A stretch of DNA of 32,319 nucleotides from a virus. Shown in pieces: positions 22,818 through 28,758 of this stretch. The stretch lies in the IMG/VR virus record IMGVR_UViG_3300046804_000915, positions 1 to 32,319 of that record; one strand, written 5' to 3'. Position numbers and translations under genes: made by a program. The notes under the pieces are model-generated. The model was given only the letters and a program-made list of their open reading frames with translations. It had not been told where the DNA came from and did not search any database. The first letter of the stretch is position 1. Every line of letters begins with the position of its first letter.

Positions 22818-22966
22818 GCCTTTTTAGCGTTAAGGACGTGGCCAAGCAATACCCAGTTCACCCGCCACGGGCTGATGGTTTCGGCATGGTCGGGGGTGAG
22901 GCAAGTAGCACAAGCCTTGCGGATGTGCATTTGCCATCTTCGGAAATCGGTGGGGGTTGGTTTCAT
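22814..22966 (-). CDS. Hypothetical protein, 50 aa
   Basis: The likely start is the ATG at 22964-22966 (MKPTPTDFRRWQMHIRKACA), preceded by the recurring ACTAAACCCTAAACCC leader; the frame is open a little further upstream. The product has a CATC pair and a basic centre, and ends VLNAKKA. It overlaps the methyltransferase start by four bases (ATGA), so it may be coupled to it. No family recognised. Confidence 0.45.
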   Translation of the reverse strand: MKPTPTDFRRWQMHIRKACATCLTPDHAETISPWRVNWVLLGHVLNAKKA

Positions 22967-23002
22967 GGGTTTAGGGTTTAGTAATGCGAAGATATACACA
23001 AA

Positions 23003-23332
23003 TTAGGAACATTCATCCAACATCCGTTGGAAATCCTCAACGCTTCGGATGACTACATACCTGTAGCCAACTGCCTCCACGACCCCCTGCCACCACTTTT
23101 GGGAGAGGGATTGCTTACCCTTTGGGGTTTTAAACTCAAGAAACACCGCACCCTTGGGCGATAGGTAGGTCATGTCAGCAACGCCAGCCGTCAGGCCAAT
23201 GTTTTTAAGGAAGTAACCGTTGGAACGGCTTCGGGGGTTGTTGTGGTTCAGGAATAGCAGACCCTGCTCGTTAGGTCGGAGCATTGCAAATAGCTTAACG
23301 CAGGCAGCCTGAAGGTTGTATTCTTCCATCAT
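23003..23332 (-). CDS. VRR-NUC domain nuclease
   Basis: This 109-residue protein is a minimal VRR-NUC (PD-(D/E)xK) nuclease. The core is GLTAGVADMTYLSPKGAVFL followed by EFKTPKGKQSLSQKWW, giving the D...ExK metal site and the trailing Q. The end (GYRYVVIRSVEDFQRML) matches the family's final strand and helix. Stand-alone VRR-NUC proteins are common in phage replication modules and are thought to cut branched DNA. The ATG overlaps the helicase stop. Confidence 0.82.
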   Translation of the reverse strand: MMEEYNLQAACVKLFAMLRPNEQGLLFLNHNNPRSRSNGYFLKNIGLTAGVADMTYLSPKGAVFLEFKTPKGKQSLSQKWWQGVVEAVGYRYVVIRSVEDFQRMLDECS

Positions 23333-24609
23333 ATTTTAGGGGGTGGAAATTCGTTGGCTTTGGTGAATGGTAGGTGGCACTGGATGTCAGCGGTACCAAG
23401 GGAACCATTGCGATTCTTGCGGACAATGACTTCCATAAGGTCGGCTTCCTTGCTCTTGTCATGCTCGTATGGTCGATAAACAAAAGCGATTTTGTCGGCA
23501 TCAAACTCAAGTTGCCCTGTTTCCCGAAGGTCGCTCATGATAGGGCGATGGTCTGCCCTGCCTTCGGTTGCACGGGATAGCGAAGAAACCACAACCCCGA
23601 ACACCTTCTGCCTCTTGCAGATGGTTTTCAATGTCTTGCTGATGTTGGTCATCTGCTCGATTTTAGGTTTCGGCTTGTCCATCTTGGTTGGCTCAATGAG
23701 TTGCAGGTAGTCGAGATAAAATCCGCAAACGCCGTACTTGGTTTTGAGTTTGGCGATTTCGCCTTCAATGCGGTCGAGGTTGGCTTGGTGCAGGTCAACG
23801 ATATACAGCGGCTTTGACTTAAGGAGGTCAGCCTTTTTCCCCAAGTCGAGAAATTGGTCGGAGGTGATTCGCTCGGTGGGGTTGAGGAAGTGCGACCCAT
23901 CCATCTCCGCAAGGTTAGAAAGCATCCGTTGGCTTAACTGGTCGGCACTCATCTCCATCGTGAAAAACACCACAGGAATGTCAGCCATCGCTTGGTTCAT
24001 GGCTATTTGCAGGGCAAGCAAGGTCTTACCCATCGCAGGGCGACCGCCCAGCAAAACGAACTCGGATGGCTTAAATCCTGTGAGCATACGGTCAAGCGGG
24101 CTGATGAAGGTGGGGTAAACCGAATCCTTGCGTCTGCCCTCCCTCACCTCGTTCATGTTCAGCAGGTACTCCTTGGCGAGTTCGTGTGCGGTTGTTTCCG
24201 ATGCGTTTGTTTCCACGGCTTGCATGGCTTGGTAGCGTGCAAAAGCTCTTGGGATGTCACGGTCAGCCGCAAGGTCGTCCATGATTTGCTGTTCCTCCCT
24301 TGCCTTCCACGCTTGGTTCAGGTCAGCGGCGTAGGTCTTCCAGTCCGAGGTGATAGTAATCCCATCGGCAAAGAATCCAAGGTCGAGGGTTACAAAGGCT
24401 TGATTGTTTTCAACCAGGTATTGGTGGAGGGTAACCAAGTCAACGGGTCGCTCCGCTCGGTGCAAGGCTTCGATGGCTCGGTATATGAACACGTTGTTTC
24501 CCGTGAACAGGCGTTCAGGGATTTGCATGAGGAAGGATGCTCGGTCAATGAAGGCATCCATCAGGCAGGACAAAAGCCTGCGTTCAGCGGTAGCGTGGTA
24601 GGTCTGCAT
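23329..24609 (-). CDS. Replicative DNA helicase, DnaB-like
   Basis: This 426-residue protein unwinds DNA at the phage fork. The N-terminal helical domain (residues 1 to about 110, ERRLLSCLMDAFIDRASFLM) matches DnaB-N. The RecA-like domain has Walker A at 188-196 (GGRPAMGKT), VVFFTMEMSADQLSQRML, Walker B near FYLDYLQLI, the ICKRQKVFGVVVSSLSRATE segment and the late MSDLRETGQLEFDADKIAFV motif typical of DnaB. It overlaps the initiator gene by 26 bases and the nuclease gene by four. Length is near that of bacterial DnaB. Confidence 0.9.
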   Translation of the reverse strand: MQTYHATAERRLLSCLMDAFIDRASFLMQIPERLFTGNNVFIYRAIEALHRAERPVDLVTLHQYLVENNQAFVTLDLGFFADGITITSDWKTYAADLNQAWKAREEQQIMDDLAADRDIPRAFARYQAMQAVETNASETTAHELAKEYLLNMNEVREGRRKDSVYPTFISPLDRMLTGFKPSEFVLLGGRPAMGKTLLALQIAMNQAMADIPVVFFTMEMSADQLSQRMLSNLAEMDGSHFLNPTERITSDQFLDLGKKADLLKSKPLYIVDLHQANLDRIEGEIAKLKTKYGVCGFYLDYLQLIEPTKMDKPKPKIEQMTNISKTLKTICKRQKVFGVVVSSLSRATEGRADHRPIMSDLRETGQLEFDADKIAFVYRPYEHDKSKEADLMEVIVRKNRNGSLGTADIQCHLPFTKANEFPPPKI

Positions 24610-25291
24610 CTTCGGATTGGTTTAGTAGTGGTCTTGCAAAGGTATTGGTGCGGACGATTGCCTCGTCTTCCCAACGAGCTTGATTGATGTAAGTTGCTGC
24701 ATGGGGAACGAACTGAACCTCGGTGTTGGCGTAGAGCCTTGCGATATTGGCGATGGCCTTCTGCTGATTCTCATCGGATAGCTTGGCGAAGGCTTTGGAT
24801 GCTAATTGCTTGGAGGTTTTGCGTGGATACAACGCCCAAAATTGGTCAAAAATCACACAATCTTTCTTCTCCCTCTTCTCTTCTCTCCTCTTCTCTTCTC
24901 TATTGAACACAGGTTCAACATAGGTTGAAGGTAGGTTCAACATAGGTTCAACCTTAGTTGGATTTTCTTCAACCTTAGTTGCCCTCCTTTCGGCACTCCT
25001 TTTGCCTGCTTCGGACATCTTGGTACGGTGCAGGTTTGCGTCTTCCCATTGAATGTCAAGGAATTTAATGAACACGGACGTTCCGTTGGTTTCAACAAGA
25101 TGAACCGCAAGTAACCGTTGCAGATGCCCATCGGCTTCCAGTTCTGCGTGTTCAATTGACATCTCGCATTCAGCGTTCCAATAGACGCAACAAAGTCGGA
25201 TGAAGGCCACCTGCACCTCGGCGGGTTGCCGTGAGATTCGACCCATCATCCAATCGGCTGGGCAGAACTTAAACCATGATATTTGCTTCAT
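24584..25291 (-). CDS. Replication initiator / helicase-loading protein candidate
   Basis: This 235-residue protein lies directly before the helicase. Residues 1 to about 90 (ISWFKFCPADWMMGRISRQP, VQVAFIRLCCVYWNAECEMS) look like a DUF1376-type or winged-helix initiator domain. A low-complexity charged linker follows (REEKRREEKREKKD). The C-terminal part (FDQFWALYPRKTSKQLASKA, VPHAATYINQARWEDE) matches the last domain of phage O-like replication proteins. The linker DNA holds 11-bp repeats (24900-24981) that look like an origin. The start codon lies four bases after the T run of a terminator at 25296-25331, so expression probably depends on read-through. Confidence 0.75.
   Translation of the reverse strand: MKQISWFKFCPADWMMGRISRQPAEVQVAFIRLCCVYWNAECEMSIEHAELEADGHLQRLLAVHLVETNGTSVFIKFLDIQWEDANLHRTKMSEAGKRSAERRATKVEENPTKVEPMLNLPSTYVEPVFNREEKRREEKREKKDCVIFDQFWALYPRKTSKQLASKAFAKLSDENQQKAIANIARLYANTEVQFVPHAATYINQARWEDEAIVRTNTFARPLLNQSEDADLPRYR
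24862..24981. repeat. Iteron-like repeats and pyrimidine tract: putative replication origin
   Basis: On the plus strand four 11-base units stand head to tail at 24911, 24922, 24933 and 24944, with consensus AGGTTCAACAT; the second is a weaker match (AGGTTGAAGGT). A degenerate fifth unit may precede them at 24900. A 13-base direct repeat (TCAACCTTAGTTG) at 24948 and 24969 overlaps their end with 21-base spacing. On the left is a tract of almost only C and T (24862-24900). Eleven is not a multiple of three, so the repeats fall in different codon phases and are not explained by protein repeats. The arrangement recalls lambda, where the origin lies inside the O gene. Confidence 0.65.
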
Positions 25292-25295
25292 GAGT

Positions 25296-25331
25296 AAAAA
25301 AAAAGCCCCAACTGGTAGAGGCAGTCGGGGC
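25296..25331 (-). terminator. Intrinsic terminator / attenuator before the initiator gene
   Basis: On the minus strand GCCCCGACTG and CAGTTGGGGC form a 10-bp stem (one G-T pair) with the 7-base loop CCTCTAC, followed by nine Ts. The T run ends four bases before the initiator ATG at 25291. Its loop is perfectly complementary to the loop of the upstream hairpin at 25360-25387. Confidence 0.85.
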
Positions 25332-25359
25332 AGGGTTAGACGGTACCCTTTTTCTAAAC

Positions 25360-25387
25360 GATTTGCTGACCTCTACTTCAGCAAATC
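25360..25387 (-). promoter_or_regulatory. Perfect 10-bp hairpin with loop complementary to the terminator loop
   Basis: GATTTGCTGA and TCAGCAAATC are perfect inverted repeats around the 8-base loop AGTAGAGG (minus strand). GTAGAGG pairs exactly with CCTCTAC in the terminator loop. Extending into both inner stems, CTG, GTAGAGG and CAG here can pair with CTGCCTCTACCAG there: 13 base pairs with two small bulges. Confidence 0.75.
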
Positions 25388-25397
25388 GCCTTTATTA

Positions 25398-25422
25398 CAA
25401 ATGTAAACTTCGGGCAAATTTA
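25398..25422 (-). promoter_or_regulatory. Two candidate -7 boxes before the structured leader
   Basis: On the minus strand TAAATTTG (25422-25415) and TACATTTG (25405-25398) both match TAnnTTTG, in the gap right after the stop of the nuclease/SSB-like gene. The second would place the RNA start a few bases before the first hairpin. A clear -33 TTG is not seen for either. Confidence 0.45.
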
Positions 25423-25424
25423 CA

Positions 25425-25673
25425 CTAAAACGGCAGGTCATCGCCATCTTTTTGTGGAGATGGTGCAGATTGCTGCTGGTCTTGAATTGGCTCGACCTTG
25501 CCTGACAAGAACTTCCTGCCTCCATTGGATGATTCCCGAATCCATGCGGAGAGCCGCATCTTGGTTCCATCGGGCATGATGATGTCGCCCTTGTAGTCAG
25601 GACGCTTGGGATTGTCGCCCTTGTCGTTGGCGAACAGGCTGAAGGTGTTGGGTTGGGGGATGTAGTTACTCAT
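25425..25673 (-). CDS. SSB-like protein from an internal start
   Basis: The ATG at 25671-25673 is preceded by CTTAAACCCCAACCCAAAAA and CC, the same type of leader as at 27932 and 27802. The 82-residue product has a short beta-rich core (DYKGDIIMPDGTKMRLSAWI, KFLSGKVEPI), a disordered Q/S/P stretch and the DGDDLPF tip. It may bind single-stranded DNA or the host SSB-interacting proteins. It is in frame with the longer ORF, so both forms could be made. Confidence 0.5.
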   Translation of the reverse strand: MSNYIPQPNTFSLFANDKGDNPKRPDYKGDIIMPDGTKMRLSAWIRESSNGGRKFLSGKVEPIQDQQQSAPSPQKDGDDLPF

Positions 25674-26063
25674 GGTTTTTGGGTTGGGGTTTAAGTAATT
25701 GAAAAAATCTTTAATGGGTACTAAATATCCGTTAGAGGTATAATCATCGCCTCCTGATACTATTCGATAGGATTCCATAAATGTAGTAATCCATGAAGTT
25801 GGAGCAATTAATAGTATTGGGTCAATTTTGAAAATATACCAGTCCGACTTTGTTGTAAGTATACCGCTTTTTTTGCCTCGACTTTCAAATTCTATAAATA
25901 CATTCCCTGTTTCTACGGTTTGATAATCATGCTTTATTTCAATAGCATCCGATTGACCTACAAGAGATTTCCCCAATTCGTGTAAAAAATCAGTAACAGC
26001 TTGCTCATGTTCAATCTCCTTATTTAACGCTATGTCAAAACGGTTGTCTTTACCTTTTTCCAT
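25425..26063 (-). CDS. Nuclease-like domain fused to an SSB-like protein
   Basis: The 212-residue frame joins two parts. Residues 1 to about 130 resemble a phage PD-(D/E)xK-type nuclease: SDAIEIKHDYQTVETGNVFI then EFESRGKKSGILTTKSDWYI. The last 82 residues (MSNYIPQPNTFSLFANDKGD to QKDGDDLPF) read as a separate small protein ending in DDLPF, like the acidic tip of bacterial SSB proteins. The nuclease part is clearly A/T-rich, unlike the rest of the operon. The join (NYLNPNPKT) is the translated form of the leader motif seen before other genes, so an ancestral intergenic leader seems to have become coding. One fused product, two products, or both are possible. Confidence 0.6.
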   Translation of the reverse strand: MEKGKDNRFDIALNKEIEHEQAVTDFLHELGKSLVGQSDAIEIKHDYQTVETGNVFIEFESRGKKSGILTTKSDWYIFKIDPILLIAPTSWITTFMESYRIVSGGDDYTSNGYLVPIKDFFNYLNPNPKTMSNYIPQPNTFSLFANDKGDNPKRPDYKGDIIMPDGTKMRLSAWIRESSNGGRKFLSGKVEPIQDQQQSAPSPQKDGDDLPF

Positions 26064-26066
26064 TAA

Positions 26067-26339
26067 CTATTCGTTTGGGTCTTTGATTGGAATTAGGTGC
26101 TGTAAGTCGTTGTTTTTCTTCGGGTCAAACCAGTAATGGCAACGGTGCGAATATAGGTGGCCCGTGGCTCTTAAGTCGTTGAGGATGCGATAAACCACAC
26201 GAATCTGGACGTTGAGTGCCTTAGCTAATTCGGTGGCCCTGTAGGGCTTATCCATCAGCAGTAGGGTGGCGTTTAATCCTGCCACCCTGCCGATGAGTTG
26301 CACGCCTCGCTCTTTCTTTAGGTGCGCTGGCTTCGTCAT
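26067..26339 (-). CDS. Small winged-helix DNA-binding protein
   Basis: The 90-residue product starts at the ATG at 26337-26339, which overlaps the preceding stop (TGATG); a GTG one codon earlier is possible. It is basic at the N-terminus and contains a helix-turn-helix (YRATELAKALNVQIRVVYRI) followed by LNDLRATGHLYSHRCHYWFD, the recognition helix and wing. It may regulate early transcription; it is the only obvious regulator-like gene in the early block. No known repressor family can be named. Confidence 0.6.
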   Translation of the reverse strand: MTKPAHLKKERGVQLIGRVAGLNATLLLMDKPYRATELAKALNVQIRVVYRILNDLRATGHLYSHRCHYWFDPKKNNDLQHLIPIKDPNE

Positions 26340-26782
26340 CACTTGAAGGTTACAGAGATGGACGGCTTAGTTCCCTTGGCAGGGCAAACAGGAACGACCT
26401 CGCCTGTGGCTTCGTCAATCACGGTCATCTTGCCTGCATTGCGGAAAGCCATCTTCAACTGCTCCTCTCGCCCTTTCATGCTTGCTTGCAGGTCGCTCCA
26501 TACTTGGTCATGGGTGTAGTCAGGGGTCATTGCCCCCTCCTTGAGTTGGATGTCAGCACCGAATGCGGAGAAGGTTCTGCCGTTCTTTTCGGCTTCGTCA
26601 CGCACGGCATCCTCGGTGGCTTTGAGGACTTGCTCAACGGCCTTGATTACAGCTTTTAGGCGAACGTGTGCGGCTACTGGATTAACCTCGCCCTCCAGTA
26701 TGCGGAGGGTGAGGGCGGCGGCGATGTCGGCGATTTCAGCCTTGCTGATGTCGCTCTTGGGGATTGTGACGAGGTGGCTCAT
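26339..26782 (-). CDS. Early-region hypothetical protein, 147 aa
   Basis: The frame is open from 26890 but the ATG at 26780-26782 (MSHLVTIPKSDISKAEIADI) overlaps the stop of the preceding gene by four bases and is preferred. The protein is helical, with VRLKAVIKAVEQVLKATEDA and FSAFGADIQLKEGAMTPDYT, and a C-terminal strand pair (KMTVIDEATGEVVPVCPAKG). It looks like a conserved phage early protein placed near recombination genes; function unknown. It lies between the annealing-protein pair and the winged-helix gene. Confidence 0.5.
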   Translation of the reverse strand: MSHLVTIPKSDISKAEIADIAAALTLRILEGEVNPVAAHVRLKAVIKAVEQVLKATEDAVRDEAEKNGRTFSAFGADIQLKEGAMTPDYTHDQVWSDLQASMKGREEQLKMAFRNAGKMTVIDEATGEVVPVCPAKGTKPSISVTFK

Positions 26783-27018
26783 GGCATTGTGGTGGTTTCT
26801 TGAGATAGGAAAAGTTCGTGGAAGGTGTGGATTTTGAAGTTCCAAAGGTGGTGAGGAAGGTGTGCTGAAAACCAAAGCATATCGCCGCAAGTCAAATCAA
26901 AGTGCGATTTATGGCTTTGCAGTATGCTAATAATCCTCTCGCCAAAGCTGGGGTTCTTTTCCTTAATGTCGATGATTGCCTTGAACACATCGGCATTGCA
27001 TTGTTCGAGCAGGGTCAT
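26779..27018 (-). CDS. Early-region hypothetical protein, 79 aa
   Basis: This small helical protein (MTLLEQCNADVFKAIIDIKE, NPSFGERIISILQSHKSHFD) has an aromatic middle (CGDMLWFSAHLPHHLWNF) and ends TTTMP. It overlaps the annealing-protein gene and the next gene by four bases each (ATGA), a strong sign of a real coupled gene. No family recognised. Confidence 0.5.
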   Translation of the reverse strand: MTLLEQCNADVFKAIIDIKEKNPSFGERIISILQSHKSHFDLTCGDMLWFSAHLPHHLWNFKIHTFHELFLSQETTTMP

Positions 27019-27581
27019 GGCTTTTTGAATTTAGCGATTTGGTCTTGGAGGAATTTGATGCCTTTCTCATACCGTGCAGGGGTCATGCCCTTGTGGTCGG
27101 AATACTTGAACCGCTGGTCTTCGGGCAGTTGCTCAACGAGGCGCATGAAGTCAGCCTTTAGGGTTGCCATGTCGAGGTCGGAGTAAGTCGAAACCAAGCC
27201 AAGGCGGTCGGTCAGGTCATCCATATTTGCCTGCTGGGCGATAGCCATGGATACCTCGTTGGCTGATGCGATGGATGTTTCGATGCCGATTCCCAAGGCC
27301 GCAAGGCAGCGACCGAAGGCAGATGTTTCGCAGTTCTCAACATAACTTGTCTTGTTAATGATGCTACTGGTACGGTCTTCGTGTGCGTGTCCTGTTGCCC
27401 TGATGCGGCCTTCGGCATCACGGATGACGGCACGAATGCAGCAGCGGTCGGGTTGCAGGTCAACGAGTTCGGATTCGATGCTCCAATCGGCGTAGGCTTT
27501 CTCGTTGCGGAAGTACAGGAGGCGTTGGTTGACCTCCACATAGTCCTTCCCTTTGATGTTGGTGGTTTTAAATTTGTGCAT
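27015..27581 (-). CDS. Single-strand annealing protein candidate (Rad52/Sak-like)
   Basis: This 188-residue protein shows the N-terminal plan of phage annealing proteins: GKDYVEVNQRLLYFRNEKAY, strands around CCIRAVIRDAEGRIRATGHA, and the conserved-looking YVENCETSAFGRCLAALGIG with ASANEVSMA following. The ETSAxGRxLAxLGxG element is the main clue; I recall it from phage recombination proteins with a Rad52-like fold. A helical C-terminus with basic end (FLQDQIAKFKKP) follows. It would pair strands during recombination with the SSB-like protein downstream. It starts with ATGCACAAATT like the next gene upstream, after a similar leader. Confidence 0.55.
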   Translation of the reverse strand: MHKFKTTNIKGKDYVEVNQRLLYFRNEKAYADWSIESELVDLQPDRCCIRAVIRDAEGRIRATGHAHEDRTSSIINKTSYVENCETSAFGRCLAALGIGIETSIASANEVSMAIAQQANMDDLTDRLGLVSTYSDLDMATLKADFMRLVEQLPEDQRFKYSDHKGMTPARYEKGIKFLQDQIAKFKKP

Positions 27582-27592
27582 TGTTTGGTGGT

Positions 27593-27802
27593 TTAGAGGG
27601 TTACAAAATAATAGTCGTTGACAATTTCATCGTGGTCATTCGTTTCAATGACTTGGGTGTACTCTTCGTGATAATTTGCGTCCCAGTTGTAGGGAAAATA
27701 GTGCTTAGCATTGGCCATAGCCTCTTGCAGGGAGTTGCAGGGAGGGAACTGCTCGCTGGCTTTGCTATACTGCGACCAGTTGATGAGAGTGAATTTGTGC
27801 AT
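27593..27802 (-). CDS. Early hypothetical protein, 69 aa
   Basis: The start at 27800-27802 (MHKFTLINWSQYSKASEQFP) follows the leader CCCTCTAAACCAAAAACC. The product is acidic and aromatic (ANAKHYFPYNWDANYHEEYT, VNDYYFVTL) and reads like a small single-domain protein, possibly a host-takeover or anti-defence factor as is common for first early genes; that role is only an inference. No family recognised. It ends twelve bases before the annealing-protein start, in a second copy of the same leader type. Confidence 0.5.
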   Translation of the reverse strand: MHKFTLINWSQYSKASEQFPPCNSLQEAMANAKHYFPYNWDANYHEEYTQVIETNDHDEIVNDYYFVTL

Positions 27803-27812
27803 GGTTTTTGGT

Positions 27813-27932
27813 TTAGAGGGTTTTGAGATAGGTGATAAGGAAGCGGATAAAAATCCAATAAAAGCCGCCAGCGATGGCAAGCATGGTGATGCAGTGCATG
27901 ACTGCGTCAAAGATGCGTTCAATCTTGTTCAT
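27813..27932 (-). CDS. First early gene: small membrane protein, 39 aa
   Basis: The start at 27930-27932 is preceded by the leader ACACTAAACCCAAAACC and a TAnnTTTG box at 27954-27961. The peptide begins MNKIERIFDAVMHCITMLAI and continues with a hydrophobic, aromatic segment (AGGFYWIFIRFLITYLKTL) that can span the membrane. As the first gene after the early promoter it may act at the host membrane soon after infection. No family recognised. Confidence 0.45.
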   Translation of the reverse strand: MNKIERIFDAVMHCITMLAIAGGFYWIFIRFLITYLKTL

Positions 27933-28081
27933 GGTTTTGGGTTTAGTGTCCGACAAAATTAATACGGCTTTTTCCTTTTGCGACCTCTTGCGTCAAATTT
28001 TTTTTTATTTTTTTTTATGAGCCTACACCCGAAGCGGTATAAATTCCCAATTTTCGGCATAAATGGCATTAATTTTGCGGC
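27933..28081. promoter_or_regulatory. Divergent promoter region
   Basis: This gap separates the minus-strand early block from the plus-strand unit. TAATTTTG on the minus strand (27961-27954) would start a transcript near 27950, 18 bases before the first early gene. TAATTTTG on the plus strand (28070-28077) lies four bases before the ATG at 28082, again leaderless. Between them two runs of nine Ts split by one A (27998-28016, plus strand) may bend the DNA or act as an UP-like element. No -33 TTG is obvious. Confidence 0.6.
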
Positions 28082-28333
28082 ATGACCTACTACTCCACAA
28101 GACCTGCAGAAGCCCTTACCAACGCATTGGAGCGGCTCATGATTTCGATTTCCAACGCCGAACTTGAGCAGAACCACGTTGCCCTGTGCGAATACCGCCG
28201 AGCCTGCGACCTGTTGGGCTACGACCCGAAGATGACCCAATGGCACAACGTCAAGGAAGTCCATGCGTCAGGACTGCCCAACGATGACCCCCACACGATT
28301 GACTACTATCCCCTCCTTAACCCCGAAGAATGA
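28082..28333 (+). CDS. Hypothetical protein preceding the amidase, 83 aa
   Basis: One of only two plus-strand genes. The protein starts MTYYSTRPAEALTNALERLM and has an alpha-helical middle (NAELEQNHVALCEYRRACDL) and an acidic end (DYYPLLNPEE). No family recognised. Its stop overlaps the amidase start (ATGA), so the two are a coupled pair and a lysis-related role, such as control of the endolysin, is possible. A TAnnTTTG box lies four bases before the ATG. Confidence 0.55.
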   Translation: MTYYSTRPAEALTNALERLMISISNAELEQNHVALCEYRRACDLLGYDPKMTQWHNVKEVHASGLPNDDPHTIDYYPLLNPEE

Positions 28334-28758
28334 GACAAATAACCCACCTCGTTGTGCATTGCACGGCCACCCCGAAGAATGCCACCATCGCGTCCATCCG
28401 TAGATATTGGAAGGAAGCCCTTGGCTGGAAGTCCGTGGGCTATCATAAGATAATCGAGGCGAACGGAAACATTGTGCAACTGGCGCCCGATTCGGCCATC
28501 ACCAACGGAGTGCAGGGCCACAACTCAACGAGCCTGCACGTGTGCTACATCGGAGGCAAGGATGAGGATGACCGCACTATCAGCCAAAGGCAAGCCATTG
28601 CGGCGGTGTTGCTCGGTTGGTTGCAGAAGTACCCCACGGCTCGGATATGCGGACACAGGGATTTCGCAGGGGTGACCAAGGACTGCCCTCGCTTTAGTGC
28701 AGAGAAGGAGTACGGTTACCTCTACCTCACGGCAGCGGGAAAGCCTCCGCAGGTGTAG
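28330..28758 (+). CDS. N-acetylmuramoyl-L-alanine amidase (endolysin, T7 lysozyme-like)
   Basis: This 142-residue protein cuts the amide bond between muramic acid and the peptide stem of peptidoglycan. The Amidase_2 fold is shown by THLVVHCTATPKNA with zinc ligand His 10, WKSVGYHKIIEANGNIVQ with the T7-like Tyr, NGVQGHNSTSLHVCYIGG, and RICGHRDFAGVTKDCPRF giving His 109 and Cys 119; Lys 117 sits two residues before the Cys as in T7 lysozyme (K128/C130). No signal peptide is seen, so a holin is required. Its gene is coupled to the small gene before it. It lies convergent to the other putative lysis genes. Confidence 0.9.
   Translation: MRQITHLVVHCTATPKNATIASIRRYWKEALGWKSVGYHKIIEANGNIVQLAPDSAITNGVQGHNSTSLHVCYIGGKDEDDRTISQRQAIAAVLLGWLQKYPTARICGHRDFAGVTKDCPRFSAEKEYGYLYLTAAGKPPQV

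Larger units (their letters stand above)
25296..25394 (-). ncRNA. Structured leader or small RNA of about 95-100 nt
   Basis: If transcription starts just after the TACATTTG box at 25398-25405, the RNA would begin around 25394, open with the perfect hairpin (25387-25360), pass a 28-base linker and end at the terminator (25331-25296). A third small stem (AGGGT/ACCCT) is possible in the linker. The RNA could be an attenuation leader for the replication initiator or a free small RNA. I do not recognise a known riboswitch or Rfam family. Confidence 0.5.

Noticed and set aside
27959-28264. 101-codon minus-strand frame across the divergent promoter region
   Set aside because: It is antisense to the small plus-strand gene, covers promoter boxes and poly-T tracts, and ends in a low-complexity lysine-rich tail; it is a shadow frame.
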